Shown here piece after piece: positions 1-9,086 of a stretch of DNA of 64,000 bases (position 1 is its first letter; the number at the start of each line of letters is the position of its first letter). The position numbers and the translations under genes are program-made. The notes beneath the pieces are model-generated. The model was not told the DNA's origin. It saw nothing but the letters and a program-made list of their open reading frames with translations, and ran no database searches. The DNA comes from Thiodiazotropha sp040793985 (GTDB taxonomy: Bacteria > Pseudomonadota > Gammaproteobacteria > Chromatiales > Chromatiaceae). Where the stretch lies: positions 89,962 to 153,961 of the forward strand of contig JBFNJI010000013.1 of the NCBI GenBank assembly GCA_040793985.1. The letters are read 5' to 3'.

Positions 1-2619
1 GCCGCTCTCCACTTCGGTGCAGCGGTTGATGATCAAATCTACGACTTTGTCGTCATAGGTGAGCGGGATGTCATGGTTTTCATGGATGCGCGATTCGATA
101 CGGCCCAATTGCAGGCGCACCACCTTGGCAAGGATTTCATCACTCAGCGGATAGTAGGGAATCACTACCAGACGGCCGAGCAGGGCGGCGGGAAAGACCT
201 TCAGCAATGGATCGCGCAGGGAGCTGGCGATGGCATCCGGTTCGGGCATCAATTCGGGGTCCTTGCAGAGATTGTCAATCATCTCTGTGCCGACATTCGA
301 GGTAAGCAGGATCAGGGTGTTCTTGAAATCGATATGGCGTCCCTCGCCATCCTCCATCCAACCTTTGTCGAAGACCTGAAAGAAGATTTCGTGGACATCC
401 GGATGGGCCTTCTCCACCTCGTCCAGCAGGACCACGCTGTAGGGTTTGCGCCGCACCGCCTCGGTCAAAATACCGCCCTCGCCGTAACCGACGTAGCCGG
501 GCGGTGCTCCCTTTAGGGTGGAGACGGTATGCGCCTCCTGAAACTCGCTCATGTTGATGGTGATGACATTCTGTTCGCCACCATAGAGGGATTCGGCCAG
601 GGTCAACCCGGTCTCCGTCTTGCCCACTCCAGAAGGGCCGCAGAGCATGAAGACACCGATCGGTTTGTTGGGGTTGTCCAGGTTGGCCCGTGATGTCTGG
701 ATACGCCGGGAGATCATCTGCAGGGCGTGGTCCTGGCCGATAACCCGCTTTGCCAGGGTGTCGCTGAGGTTGAGAATGGTCTCGATCTCGTTTTTCACCA
801 TCCGTCCCACGGGGATGCCGGTCCAGTCGCCTACCACCGAAGCGACAGCCTGGGCGTCTACGCTGGGCAGGATAAGGGGGCGCTCGCCCTGGAGTTCGGC
901 CAACTCCGATTTGAGTTCCGCAAGGCGCTGTACCATCTCTTCCTCACTCATCTCGGGTGGCGGTGTTGATGGCGTCTCCTCTGCCTCGCTCGTTGCTTGC
1001 GTTTCGTCTTGTGCGGCGGTTCCCTCGCTGTCGTCATCCTCCGGGGTTGCTGCCTCCTCCCCGGTAATCAAGCCCTTGAGCTGCTGTTGCATCTGCAACA
1101 GCTCCTGTACCAATGCCTTTTCGCTCTCCCAACGCGCATTGAGCTGCTCCAGGCGGTCGCGCTCCGCGGCCAGTTTTTCGCGGCCGGCACTTTCTCGCTC
1201 CCCGGTGTCCATGCCGATGGCCTTCTCCCGGTCGATAATCTCCAGTTCCGTCTCCAGGGCTTCGATACGGCGCTGGCTGTCATCTACCTCGGCTGGGACG
1301 GCGGCCTGACTGATGGCGACCCGGGCACAGGTGGTGTCGAGCAGACTGACCGATTTGTCCGGCAGTTGACGGGCGGGGATATAGCGATGCGAGAGACGGA
1401 CCGAGGCATCCAGTGCCTCGTCGAGTATCTGCACCTGGTGATGATCCTCCAGGGTCGAGGCCACCCCGCGCATCATGCGGATGGCCCTATCCTCGTCCGG
1501 TTCATCCACCTGTACCACCTGAAAGCGACGAGTCAGTGCCGGGTCCTTCTCAATATATTTCTTATACTCCGCCCAGGTGGTGGCAGCCACTGTACGCAGG
1601 GTACCGCGGGCGAGGGCGGGTTTCAGCAGGTTGGCCGCGTCCCCTGTGCCAGCGCTGCCGCCAGCACCGATCAGGGTATGTGCCTCATCGATGAATAGAA
1701 TGATCGGCTTCTCGGAAGACTGGACCTCTTCGATCACCTGTTTGAGACGGTTTTCGAACTCACCCTTCATGCTGGCGCCTGCCTGAAGCAGACCGACATC
1801 GAGCACCCGAAGGGTGACATCCTGCAGCGATGGGGGTACGTCGCCACGGCCAATGCGCAGGGCGAATCCCTCGACCACTGCAGTCTTGCCGACACCTGCC
1901 TCGCCGGTGAGAATAGGGTTGTTCTGCCGCCTGCGCATCAGGATATCGACTATCTGACGTATCTCTTCATCGCGTCCAACGATCGGATCGATCTCGCCGT
2001 TTCGGGCTCTCTCGGTCAGATCGACGGAAAACTGGTGCAGTGCCTGTTGCTTGCCCATCTGGGCCGGCGCGATGGCATCGCTGGCCTCGCCCGGTGCTGC
2101 CCCGCCGCCGACCTGGAAGCCGTCGCTTGAGCGCAGGGCCTGCTCGGGGGAGCCCTCGACCACTTCGTCAAAGCGGTCCGTGAGGGTATCGATACCGATT
2201 TTCTGGAACTGATCGGAGATCCGCAGCAGGGCGTTGCGCAGACTGTTGGTCTTCAGAATGCCGATAATCAGATAACCGGTGCGCACCTGGCTGTCACCGA
2301 ACATCAAGGTGCCATAGACCCAGCCCCGTTCAGTGGCTTCTTCCACATGGGAGGAGAGATCGGAGATCGAGGTCGAGCCACGGGGCAGGGCATCGAGGGT
2401 TTCGGTGATCTCCTTTGCCAGATGGGATGGCTCCAGGTTGAACTGTTTGATGATGCGATGGAGATCGGAATCCTGCAACTGCAGTATCTGATGCAACCAG
2501 TGAACCAGCTCCACGTAGGGGTTGCCGCGCATCTTGCAGAATACGGTGGCACTTTCGATGGCCTTGTAGCCAAGGCTGTTCAGTTTCCCAAAGAGTGCGG
2601 CACGATTGATTTCGCTCAT
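1..2619 (-). CDS. clpV: T6SS sheath-recycling ATPase ClpV (TssH), 3' end cut by window edge
   Basis: Class I Clp/Hsp100 AAA+ ATPase that extracts and unfolds contracted TssB/TssC sheath in the cytoplasm so that it can be reused. I translated 873 codons from ATG 2619 to the window edge; the last few residues are missing. It has a Clp N-domain (about 1-150), Walker A1 GEAGVGKT near residue 238, Walker B FIDEAH, a coiled-coil middle domain, then Walker A2 GPSGVGKT near 660 and Walker B LLDEVEKA. The double N-domain/AAA plan plus T6SS context separates ClpV from ClpB. It is the last visible gene of the tss operon: its ATG overlaps the tssG stop (ATGA), which implies translational coupling. An acidic Pro/Ser/Glu-rich insert of about 40 residues (about 516-556) between the middle domain and the second ATPase domain is unusual. 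Confidence 0.95.
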   Translation of the reverse strand, partial: MSEINRAALFGKLNSLGYKAIESATVFCKMRGNPYVELVHWLHQILQLQDSDLHRIIKQFNLEPSHLAKEITETLDALPRGSTSISDLSSHVEEATERGWVYGTLMFGDSQVRTGYLIIGILKTNSLRNALLRISDQFQKIGIDTLTDRFDEVVEGSPEQALRSSDGFQVGGGAAPGEASDAIAPAQMGKQQALHQFSVDLTERARNGEIDPIVGRDEEIRQIVDILMRRRQNNPILTGEAGVGKTAVVEGFALRIGRGDVPPSLQDVTLRVLDVGLLQAGASMKGEFENRLKQVIEEVQSSEKPIILFIDEAHTLIGAGGSAGTGDAANLLKPALARGTLRTVAATTWAEYKKYIEKDPALTRRFQVVQVDEPDEDRAIRMMRGVASTLEDHHQVQILDEALDASVRLSHRYIPARQLPDKSVSLLDTTCARVAISQAAVPAEVDDSQRRIEALETELEIIDREKAIGMDTGERESAGREKLAAERDRLEQLNARWESEKALVQELLQMQQQLKGLITGEEAATPEDDDSEGTAAQDETQATSEAEETPSTPPPEMSEEEMVQRLAELKSELAELQGERPLILPSVDAQAVASVVGDWTGIPVGRMVKNEIETILNLSDTLAKRVIGQDHALQMISRRIQTSRANLDNPNKPIGVFMLCGPSGVGKTETGLTLAESLYGGEQNVITINMSEFQEAHTVSTLKGAPPGYVGYGEGGILTEAVRRKPYSVVLLDEVEKAHPDVHEIFFQVFDKGWMEDGEGRHIDFKNTLILLTSNVGTEMIDNLCKDPELMPEPDAIASSLRDPLLKVFPAALLGRLVVIPYYPLSDEILAKVVRLQLGRIESRIHENHDIPLTYDDKVVDLIINRCTEVESG

Positions 2620-3656
2620 CTTTGAAGCCCTCTAATTTCAAGCGGATGCAGGAGCAGGTCATCGCCGTCCCGTCCAAGTGGTTGCTGAGCAAGCCAGGTT
2701 GTCCAGCCCAGGCGGCTTTCGCCGTCGAGACTGAGTGGAGGCACCTCCTGCTCTTGGAGTATCAGGTTCAATTCCCAATCCAGTTCATCGCCGATGTAGT
2801 TTTTTACAATAGCAATCAGTCGTTCCAGGCTTTCGCCTCCCGGCAGCATTCGTTGGTAATCGGTGAAGTTGACTGCGCCGATAACAATGCGGAACTTCTG
2901 TTGTCCCTGCCAGACACGATCGCCAAGGATAATGGTCATTCCCAGTGTACTTATATCCGTGGATTCACCCAATCTGCAGCGGCTGTTGTCCGGTAGATCG
3001 ATCCAGGTACCAATAAACTCATCGATGCGAACAGGAAGTTGGAAAAAATCCTGCAGGATCGCCTCCAGGCCTTCTGCGTTGTGGGTATGATCGGCAAGCC
3101 GTCCGGCATAGTGAAGTTTCGCCAGATCCGGCATCGCATCACGATCGCGCAGGTGAGGCGATCCAATGCCGAATACAGAACCGAGATAGTTGCCAAATCT
3201 GTCGTCCTGGGGGCGATCGAAACTGACGCTGGGCTGGCTGTTTGCCCAGACACGATAGAAGAGGGTCAACAGCCGGTGATGAAAATGATCGAGAAAGCCT
3301 ACCTGGGTGGTGTCATGCTCATTATGGATACGATTGCGGACATACTCAGTGAGATGCAGGGGAAGCGGTCCGTTGGGTCCGAAGAGGCCGAAAAAGTAGA
3401 CCCCCAGGCGGGGCGGCAATCCCGACTTGCCCTGCTTGAACGAGGAGAGCGTGGACGGTTGAAACGCCATGGTCGGATCCTGCCCGAGACGTATCTTGTC
3501 ACGCTTGCTGTGCAGCGAATCGCTGAGTCGGGGCTCGTTTGGGTAGGCGCATTCCAGACGCCGCATCGCCTGATAAAAATCGAAGCGATAGGGCGCCTGT
3601 TGCAGCCTGTCAAACAGACCTAGAGCGTTTGTCTCAGACCCAGCCTTACCGGCCAT
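2616..3656 (-). CDS. tssG: T6SS baseplate protein TssG
   Basis: Baseplate wedge subunit (ImpH/VasB family) that works with TssF, TssE and TssK to build the platform on which tube and sheath polymerise. The 346-residue length is normal for the family. The N-terminal pattern FDFYQAMRRLE, the central FFGLFGPNGPLPLHLTEY block and the late MTIILGDRVW segment are typical TssG sequences. The ATG at 3656 has a GGAGAG ribosome site eight bases upstream and overlaps the end of tssF by 37 bases, so the genes are tightly coupled. No signal peptide or membrane helix is seen, as expected for a cytoplasmic assembly protein. Confidence 0.95.
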   Translation of the reverse strand: MAGKAGSETNALGLFDRLQQAPYRFDFYQAMRRLECAYPNEPRLSDSLHSKRDKIRLGQDPTMAFQPSTLSSFKQGKSGLPPRLGVYFFGLFGPNGPLPLHLTEYVRNRIHNEHDTTQVGFLDHFHHRLLTLFYRVWANSQPSVSFDRPQDDRFGNYLGSVFGIGSPHLRDRDAMPDLAKLHYAGRLADHTHNAEGLEAILQDFFQLPVRIDEFIGTWIDLPDNSRCRLGESTDISTLGMTIILGDRVWQGQQKFRIVIGAVNFTDYQRMLPGGESLERLIAIVKNYIGDELDWELNLILQEQEVPPLSLDGESRLGWTTWLAQQPLGRDGDDLLLHPLEIRGLQR

Positions 3657-5491
3657 CGCATGATCTCTCCGCGTTGAAGTGTGGTCACCACAGTCTCCGT
3701 AAAGGAGTTGATGGCGGTATATTTTCTGAAAAACTGCTCCATCATGGCACCGAACAGAAACGCACCACTACCTTCGAAGGCCGTTTCGTCCAAGGTGAGG
3801 GTGACCTCGAGACCCCGCCCAAAAGCGATGGGGCCCGGGCTGGGCAGGCGCCTGTTGACTGGTTTCGAAGTAATCGATACAACCCCTTCCACCTGTTTAC
3901 GCATCGTAGGATCGCTGGTGTCGGCATAGAGCTGGAGAAAATCCTTCAATGCCGCCGTACTCTGCTCCTGGTCCTCGCCGGAGAGTGAAAGATAGTTGAG
4001 CGAGAGATGGTTGATCAAACGCCAACTGATGCTGCCTTTGGGTATGGACGGTTTCGGTTTCGATGGTGCGCCGATACAACGGATATTATTCACCGGCGTG
4101 CTGCTCTCCAGGGTGAAACTCGATTCGCCCTGACCCAGCGGTATGTGCATTGAGAGATCGCGGTTGGTGCAGAGGGTCGTTACAGAAAGCTGTCGCAGGT
4201 CGCTCTGGAACGGGGCTTCATCCGCATCCACGATGGAGACAAAGACCTCGTTGCCTATATAGCCGGAGCGCGCACCTTCGCGCTGCTGCTTCGATGACAA
4301 CAGTCTCGGTACCCGGTTGATTGCGTAATAGGCTCTGGGTTGATCCGTGGTGATGAAATCGTTGCTGGCATAAAAGGGATAGAAGGTCTGACTCTGTTCG
4401 TTGTTGCTGCCGAATCCCTTGATCTCCGCGACTTCATACACCTCATAGTCCATGGGCCGTGTGCGATCGGGCAGAATGTGGTATTCAGCTTCGCTGTCGG
4501 AGAGGTGTATACGGTCGGCCCGCTTGGGAAACAGGTTGATACAGGGTGCGCAATAGAGAAGAAAATTAGCCTCGCTCAGGCTTCCTTCGAGCCCGGGATC
4601 GCTCTCATCGAGGAGAATATAGAGGTCCAGCGCATTTCCCTTGCATGCGCTGACTACAGGTTTCAGGTCATGCAACTCGAGAAACATGAAGCGTTCCGGC
4701 AGGGTGTAGTATTCCGCCAGGTAGCGATAACCCTGGAATGATCGGGGGCCGTAGGGTAACAGTGCTTCGTTCTCGGCAAATCCCATGATTCGCGCCGGCC
4801 TTGGCCGGGTGGTCGAAGCGTGGCTTTCCGCTTCAGGATCACGGCCCACAATACGCAGTGTGTGACCGGCGAGGGCCTCAAAGGCGCGCATCCCCGTCTC
4901 TCCTCCGGTAACGAACAGGGGGAGCCTATGCAGATCCAGTTTGTTGAAAGGAATTTCCCCGGTTGTATTCAGCCTGATGCGAATCGCTGCCTTGGCGTTC
5001 TCCTGCCTGCCGATGGCGGCCAGCTTTATCGCCGCAGGCGTTGGCAGATAGTCCACGCTCTGAATTTCGATTGGCCAGAGTGTGACATCCTGTGCTGTTC
5101 TGTAGATACAGGCGGTATGAATGCCCTTGCCAAGCCTGCTGCGCAGGGTCGAGTGGCGTGGCAGGAGAAATCCATCTCCCAGGGAGGGCTCAAGCATATC
5201 GGCCTGAAACTGCACCACCATCATTGAAGGAGTTGGGCAGAGATAGTGGGGAAAGACCCGCTCCATCAGGTGTTGGGTGAAGCGTGGAAACTCCTCGTCG
5301 ATCTTGAGCTGGATTCTGGCGGCGAGGAAACTGAAACCCTCGAGCAGGCGTTCCACATAGGGATCGGCACATTCGAACTCGTCAAGGGAGAGACGGCTCG
5401 CAATCTTGGGATAGGCCTTTGCAAACTCACTGCCCATCTCACGCATGAATTGCAGTTCACGGTTGTAGTATTTGAGCAGTCGCGGATCCAT
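3620..5491 (-). CDS. tssF: T6SS baseplate protein TssF
   Basis: Large baseplate subunit (ImpG/VasA family, 623 residues from the chosen start). It pairs with TssG to form the wedge. The start MDPRLLKYYNREL followed by a FAKAYPKIA segment and a long FLAARIQLKIDEEFPRFTQHL stretch near residue 60 (shown here in part only) matches the family N-terminus. I chose ATG 5491 rather than 5521 because it begins at the conserved MDPRLL block, has GGAG seven bases upstream and lies just after the tssE stop. The extra ten residues of the longer frame are inside tssE. The 3' end overlaps tssG. Confidence 0.95.
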   Translation of the reverse strand: MDPRLLKYYNRELQFMREMGSEFAKAYPKIASRLSLDEFECADPYVERLLEGFSFLAARIQLKIDEEFPRFTQHLMERVFPHYLCPTPSMMVVQFQADMLEPSLGDGFLLPRHSTLRSRLGKGIHTACIYRTAQDVTLWPIEIQSVDYLPTPAAIKLAAIGRQENAKAAIRIRLNTTGEIPFNKLDLHRLPLFVTGGETGMRAFEALAGHTLRIVGRDPEAESHASTTRPRPARIMGFAENEALLPYGPRSFQGYRYLAEYYTLPERFMFLELHDLKPVVSACKGNALDLYILLDESDPGLEGSLSEANFLLYCAPCINLFPKRADRIHLSDSEAEYHILPDRTRPMDYEVYEVAEIKGFGSNNEQSQTFYPFYASNDFITTDQPRAYYAINRVPRLLSSKQQREGARSGYIGNEVFVSIVDADEAPFQSDLRQLSVTTLCTNRDLSMHIPLGQGESSFTLESSTPVNNIRCIGAPSKPKPSIPKGSISWRLINHLSLNYLSLSGEDQEQSTAALKDFLQLYADTSDPTMRKQVEGVVSITSKPVNRRLPSPGPIAFGRGLEVTLTLDETAFEGSGAFLFGAMMEQFFRKYTAINSFTETVVTTLQRGEIMRWPVRLGLRQTL

Positions 5492-5495
5492 CAGC

Positions 5496-6011
5496 CTACT
5501 CCATACCCGAGCTGAAGGCATCGGAGAGGGTTACACCACCTTCCTCGAGGTCGATCTGGGTCTTAATGAGCAGATGAGAGGGTGTCGGCACTGCCCACAG
5601 TTGGCCCTCGATTTCAAACATCAGGCGGTTGTGGCTCTCCTTGCCGCTGTCTTTGACGGAACGGACCCTGACAGACTGGGGCAAGATGCGCGGTTCGAAG
5701 TCCTGAATTGCCTGTCGCACCATGCGTTCGAGCTTGCCGAGATCCATGCCTGTAACCAGGTGTCCGGAGAGCTCGGTCAGGCCATAGTTGAGCACTGAAT
5801 GTTCCACCTCGGGACAGGAGGCAAGCTCTTCGGTAGTTGCCAGGTTAGTGGTGTTCAGCAGCCAGGCCAGGTCACGAAGGACCAGCTGCCGCAAACGGCG
5901 CATCGAGAGTACCCGCTTATCCTGTGATTCACGACGCTTCGCCGGCTCATCATCGGTTAACCGGTCCAGCAGAGACGGTTGTAGTTGCTGTTGTTGTTTA
6001 GCGCTCTTCAA
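5496..6011 (-). CDS. tssE: T6SS baseplate protein TssE (gp25-like)
   Basis: Homologue of phage T4 gp25, the baseplate protein that starts sheath polymerisation. The protein has 171 residues, within the TssE range. Visible family features are SLLDRLTDDEP near the start, the RLRQLVLRDLAWLLNTTN segment around residues 39-56 and the acidic, hydrophobic gp25 core with PRILPQSVRV. It lies between tagJ and tssF in a run of genes spaced by a few bases, so it is co-transcribed with them. It has no signal peptide and is cytoplasmic. Confidence 0.93.
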   Translation of the reverse strand: MKSAKQQQQLQPSLLDRLTDDEPAKRRESQDKRVLSMRRLRQLVLRDLAWLLNTTNLATTEELASCPEVEHSVLNYGLTELSGHLVTGMDLGKLERMVRQAIQDFEPRILPQSVRVRSVKDSGKESHNRLMFEIEGQLWAVPTPSHLLIKTQIDLEEGGVTLSDAFSSGME

Positions 6012-6081
6012 GCTGCCAACCTCAACGGACCGACGAAAGGTTCTGGTAGTGTCTTATGGCCATGGGACAGTTCGGTGTTGC

Positions 6082-6882
6082 CTAATCTTGAGGGAGCTGA
6101 AAAACAATCTGTCGGGTACCCAGCAACGGATACTCGTCCTGATTGGTGGCAAGCATCCTCTGCCCGAGTCCCGAATAGAGTCCTGGGTGGGGTTCTTGCC
6201 ATTCGGTCTTTCGTGCCAGCTTCAACATCGCGTCATCGTGATCTTCCGTGGTGGTGTAGCGTGTGGGTATCAGGGCAACACTCTGGCCCTCGTTTTCGAA
6301 AGTCAGATGAGCGGGTGCCCATACCATATCCCTGAGGTCTTCGGGCGGCTCGATAGTGATCTCTTTGAGGCGCAGCATAGGGATCCAGTAGTATCGGCCG
6401 TTGATGATCGCCTCGAGCATCGGCCCGATTCGGTTGTCGGCGTCGGCAATCCACTCAAAGGGTTGTCCGTCGATGCTGCCGGCAGTAGCCGGTGCCTGCT
6501 CGAATGCCCGGTTTCGCATCTCCTCGGACTGGCTGTATTCGCCATGCCCTGCATGACGCAGGGCCTCGATGAGAAACGCACTCCACTGTGGTGGTTCGCC
6601 AAAGATCAAAGGCGATCTTTCGCCGTTGAAAACCTCTTTGCGAAAAAGCTCGCACTGGATCGCTTCCCGATAGGTTTGCGCCATCGGTAGATTCAACGGA
6701 TCCATGTCGCCGGCCACATCCAATTGACTCAATGCCCGTTGCCAATCGCCGATTATGCAGAGCAATTGAAAGAGAAATATCCTTAATTTCGCATTCGAGG
6801 GTTCTTTTCTTATTGCTTGTTGCAGCGATTGCAGGGCCTTGTCCAATTCGCCTTGTTGTAACAGTTCTTCTGCTTGCGTCAT
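6082..6882 (-). CDS. tagJ: T6SS accessory protein TagJ (ImpE/SciE family)
   Basis: A 266-residue protein of the ImpE/SciE family. In systems that have it, TagJ binds the TssB N-terminus and modulates sheath interaction with ClpV (family knowledge). The N-terminal half is TPR-like: AEELLQQGELDKALQSLQ and following helices resemble paired TPR helices. The C-terminal half holds FEWIADADNRIGPMLEAII and the GRYYWIPM motif typical of the family. It sits between hcp and tssE, the usual position. A 177-base gap holding a strong hairpin separates it from hcp. Confidence 0.92.
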   Translation of the reverse strand: MTQAEELLQQGELDKALQSLQQAIRKEPSNAKLRIFLFQLLCIIGDWQRALSQLDVAGDMDPLNLPMAQTYREAIQCELFRKEVFNGERSPLIFGEPPQWSAFLIEALRHAGHGEYSQSEEMRNRAFEQAPATAGSIDGQPFEWIADADNRIGPMLEAIINGRYYWIPMLRLKEITIEPPEDLRDMVWAPAHLTFENEGQSVALIPTRYTTTEDHDDAMLKLARKTEWQEPHPGLYSGLGQRMLATNQDEYPLLGTRQIVFQLPQD

Positions 6883-6987
6883 GATGATCCTATCCGCCCT
6901 CTGCTTGAGGTATGCTGCGACACTTCCAGCGTCAGAGTGCTTCTTATTGTATGCAGTGCCTAAACGTGCGATTCGCTAAACTCATCG

Positions 6988-7019
6988 TCCATCCGCTCCC
7001 AGTAAAGGGAGCGGATGGA
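6988..7019 (-). promoter_or_regulatory. Perfect 13-bp stem-loop between hcp and tagJ
   Basis: The arms at 6988-7000 and 7007-7019 are fully complementary, with a six-base loop. No T-tract follows on either strand, so it is not a classic intrinsic terminator. On the transcribed minus strand it lies 40-70 bases after the hcp stop. It could stabilise the 3' end of an hcp-rich transcript or weaken read-through to tagJ; hcp is usually needed in far greater amounts than its neighbours. That role is inference. Confidence 0.6.
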
Positions 7020-7059
7020 ATGCGTCGTGAATGAATCGAGGATCGAGATGGTATCAATA

Positions 7060-7548
7060 TCAGCCCTGTACGTTCTTCTCCAGATCCCAGGTCCTGTCGG
7101 TGCCCGCACCCGGCTTGCCCTTATGATCCAGCGAGATGTATTCCCACTTGATCTTACCATAGGCAAAATCCACGGTTTCAACAGGTTTGATTTCATCGCC
7201 TGCGCTACCGCTCGGTATGACTGATTGGACGATTACATCTTCGAGGGTGTATTTCATGAAGATGTGCTTGTCACCCGCGGCCTCGCAGAGATGGACCTCC
7301 ACCTTCGGGATATGCTCACCCTTGGCGCACTTGATGTTGAGGTCCGGGGTGCCGTTGTCAATGGTCTTGACGGCGGTGAAAGCAGAGAAATCGGCCCGTC
7401 CGCCCGTGCGACCGCCGGTGCCGCTGGCACCCGAGACAGGCTGGCTTACACCGTGTGAGTAGCTCAATAGCTCTATCCATTTACTGTGCTGGTCATCGGT
7501 GCTTTCGCCATCGATACCATCTATTTTCATAAACATATCAACTGCCAT
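7060..7548 (-). CDS. hcp: T6SS tube protein Hcp (TssD)
   Basis: Hexameric ring protein that stacks to form the T6SS inner tube and carries small effectors in its lumen. The protein has 162 residues, a standard length. The start MAVDMFMKIDGIDGES, the WIELLSYSHGVSQP block and the late VDFAYGKIKWEY segment are the hallmark Hcp motifs (given in part). A glycine-rich run GTGGRTGGRADF forms the extended loop region. It lies 35 bases downstream of tssC, so it is in the main operon and is followed by a strong hairpin before tagJ. Confidence 0.97.
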   Translation of the reverse strand: MAVDMFMKIDGIDGESTDDQHSKWIELLSYSHGVSQPVSGASGTGGRTGGRADFSAFTAVKTIDNGTPDLNIKCAKGEHIPKVEVHLCEAAGDKHIFMKYTLEDVIVQSVIPSGSAGDEIKPVETVDFAYGKIKWEYISLDHKGKPGAGTDRTWDLEKNVQG

Positions 7549-7583
7549 TACTTTATCCTCCTGTAAGTGAAACTATTTTGGTA

Positions 7584-9083
7584 TCAGGCCGTTTTTTCTG
7601 ACGGCAGTTTGGATACCAAGCGTAATGAAACTGTCAAACCCTCAAGCTGGTAGTGAGGGCGCAGGAAAAACTTTGAGGTGTAGTACCCCGGGTTTCCCTC
7701 AACCTCGGAGACGACCACTTCGGCTGCTGCCAGTGGCTTACGCGCCTTGTCCTCTTCTGAAGCCGTCGCTGGGTTGGGCTCGACATAATTCATGATCCAT
7801 TTGTTGAGCCACTTTTCCATGTCGTCCCGCTCTTTGAAGGAGCCGATCTTGTCGCGCACGATACATTTGAGATAGTGCGCGAAACGGCAGCTGGCAAAAA
7901 GGTAGGGCAGACGCGCCGCGAGGTTGGCGTTGGCGGTTGCGTCCGGATCGTCATATTCAAACGGTTTCTGCAGCGACTGCGCGCCGATAAAGGCGGCGAA
8001 GTCGGAGTTCTTACGATGCAACAGCGGCATGAAGCCGTTTTTCGCCAATTCCGCTTCGCGGCGATCCGAAATCGCAATTTCGGTCGGACACTTCATGTCC
8101 ACGCCACCATCATCTGTGGGGAAGGTGTGGGTCGGCAGGCTCTCCACCGCACCACCTGACTCAACGCCGCGGATGCGAGTCGTCCAACCATACAGCTTGA
8201 AAGCCCGGTTGATATTCACCGCCATCGCATAGGCTGAGTTCGACCAGGTGTACTTGTTATGCTGCGCACCCTCCGTGTCCTCTTCGAAATCGAACTCCTC
8301 GACCGGATCCGTTTTCGCGCCATAGGGGAGGCGTGAGAGGAAGCGCGGCATGGCAAGACCGATATAGCGGGAGTCATCGGACTCTCTCAATGAGCGCCAG
8401 GAGGCATACTCGGGGGTTTGGAATATCTTGGTCAGGTCACGCGGATTGGCGAGTTCCTGCCAGGAGTCCATCTGCATCACGGTCGGTGCCGCACCCGCGA
8501 TGAAAGGTGCGTGGGCGGAGGCCGCTATCTTGGACATGCTGGTCAGCAGCTCCACGTCGGGTGGTGACTGGTCGAAATGGTAGTCACCGACCAGGCAGCC
8601 ATAGGGTTCGCCGCCGAACTGTCCATACTCCTCTTCATAGACCTTCTTGAAAATCGGGCTCTGGTCCCAGGCGGTTCCCTTGAACTTCTTCAGGTTCTTC
8701 GCCAGCTCCTGTTTGGATATATTCATCACCCGGATCTTCAACATCTCATCGGTTTCGGTGTTGTTGACCAGGTAGTGTATTCCGCGCCAGCTGCCCTCGA
8801 GTTTTTGAAAATCCTCATGGTGGAGGATAAGGTTGACCTGCTCGGTCAACTTCCTGTCGATCTCCGCGATGATGCCCTCTATGGTCTCCACGGCATCGTC
8901 CGAAACGACGCTGGTCTCTTTCAGTACCTGTTCAGCCAGGGTCTGCACGGCGTTGGTGACCGCCTCCTTGGTGCGCTCAGTCTTGGGTTTGAACTCCTGC
9001 TGCAGCAGTGCTGAAAATTCGTCCGGGGCCACCCCCTGTGCCGACTCTTTACCTGCGGTTTGTTGGGTATCTGTTTCAGCCAT
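7584..9083 (-). CDS. tssC: T6SS contractile sheath large subunit TssC (VipB)
   Basis: Large sheath subunit that co-assembles with TssB around the Hcp tube and contracts to drive the spike out. The protein has 499 residues, full length for the family. Clear motifs are FQKLEGSWRGIHYLV, IRVMNISKQEL, PFIAGAAPTVMQMDSWQEL, PRFLSRLPYGAKTDPVEEF, YTWSNSAYAMA and a complete C-terminal domain with LKCIVRDKIGSF and YLVSLRLVSKLP-like ends (seen as TVSLRLVSKLPSE). The gene follows tssB after three bases. It is the reference against which the fused copy at 11030-12484 can be judged truncated. Confidence 0.97.
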   Translation of the reverse strand: MAETDTQQTAGKESAQGVAPDEFSALLQQEFKPKTERTKEAVTNAVQTLAEQVLKETSVVSDDAVETIEGIIAEIDRKLTEQVNLILHHEDFQKLEGSWRGIHYLVNNTETDEMLKIRVMNISKQELAKNLKKFKGTAWDQSPIFKKVYEEEYGQFGGEPYGCLVGDYHFDQSPPDVELLTSMSKIAASAHAPFIAGAAPTVMQMDSWQELANPRDLTKIFQTPEYASWRSLRESDDSRYIGLAMPRFLSRLPYGAKTDPVEEFDFEEDTEGAQHNKYTWSNSAYAMAVNINRAFKLYGWTTRIRGVESGGAVESLPTHTFPTDDGGVDMKCPTEIAISDRREAELAKNGFMPLLHRKNSDFAAFIGAQSLQKPFEYDDPDATANANLAARLPYLFASCRFAHYLKCIVRDKIGSFKERDDMEKWLNKWIMNYVEPNPATASEEDKARKPLAAAEVVVSEVEGNPGYYTSKFFLRPHYQLEGLTVSLRLVSKLPSEKTA

Positions 9084-9086
9084 GCT

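Noticed and set aside
997..1698. Plus-strand frames inside the clpV region
   Set aside because: They overlap a complete clpV reading frame with intact Walker motifs on the minus strand.
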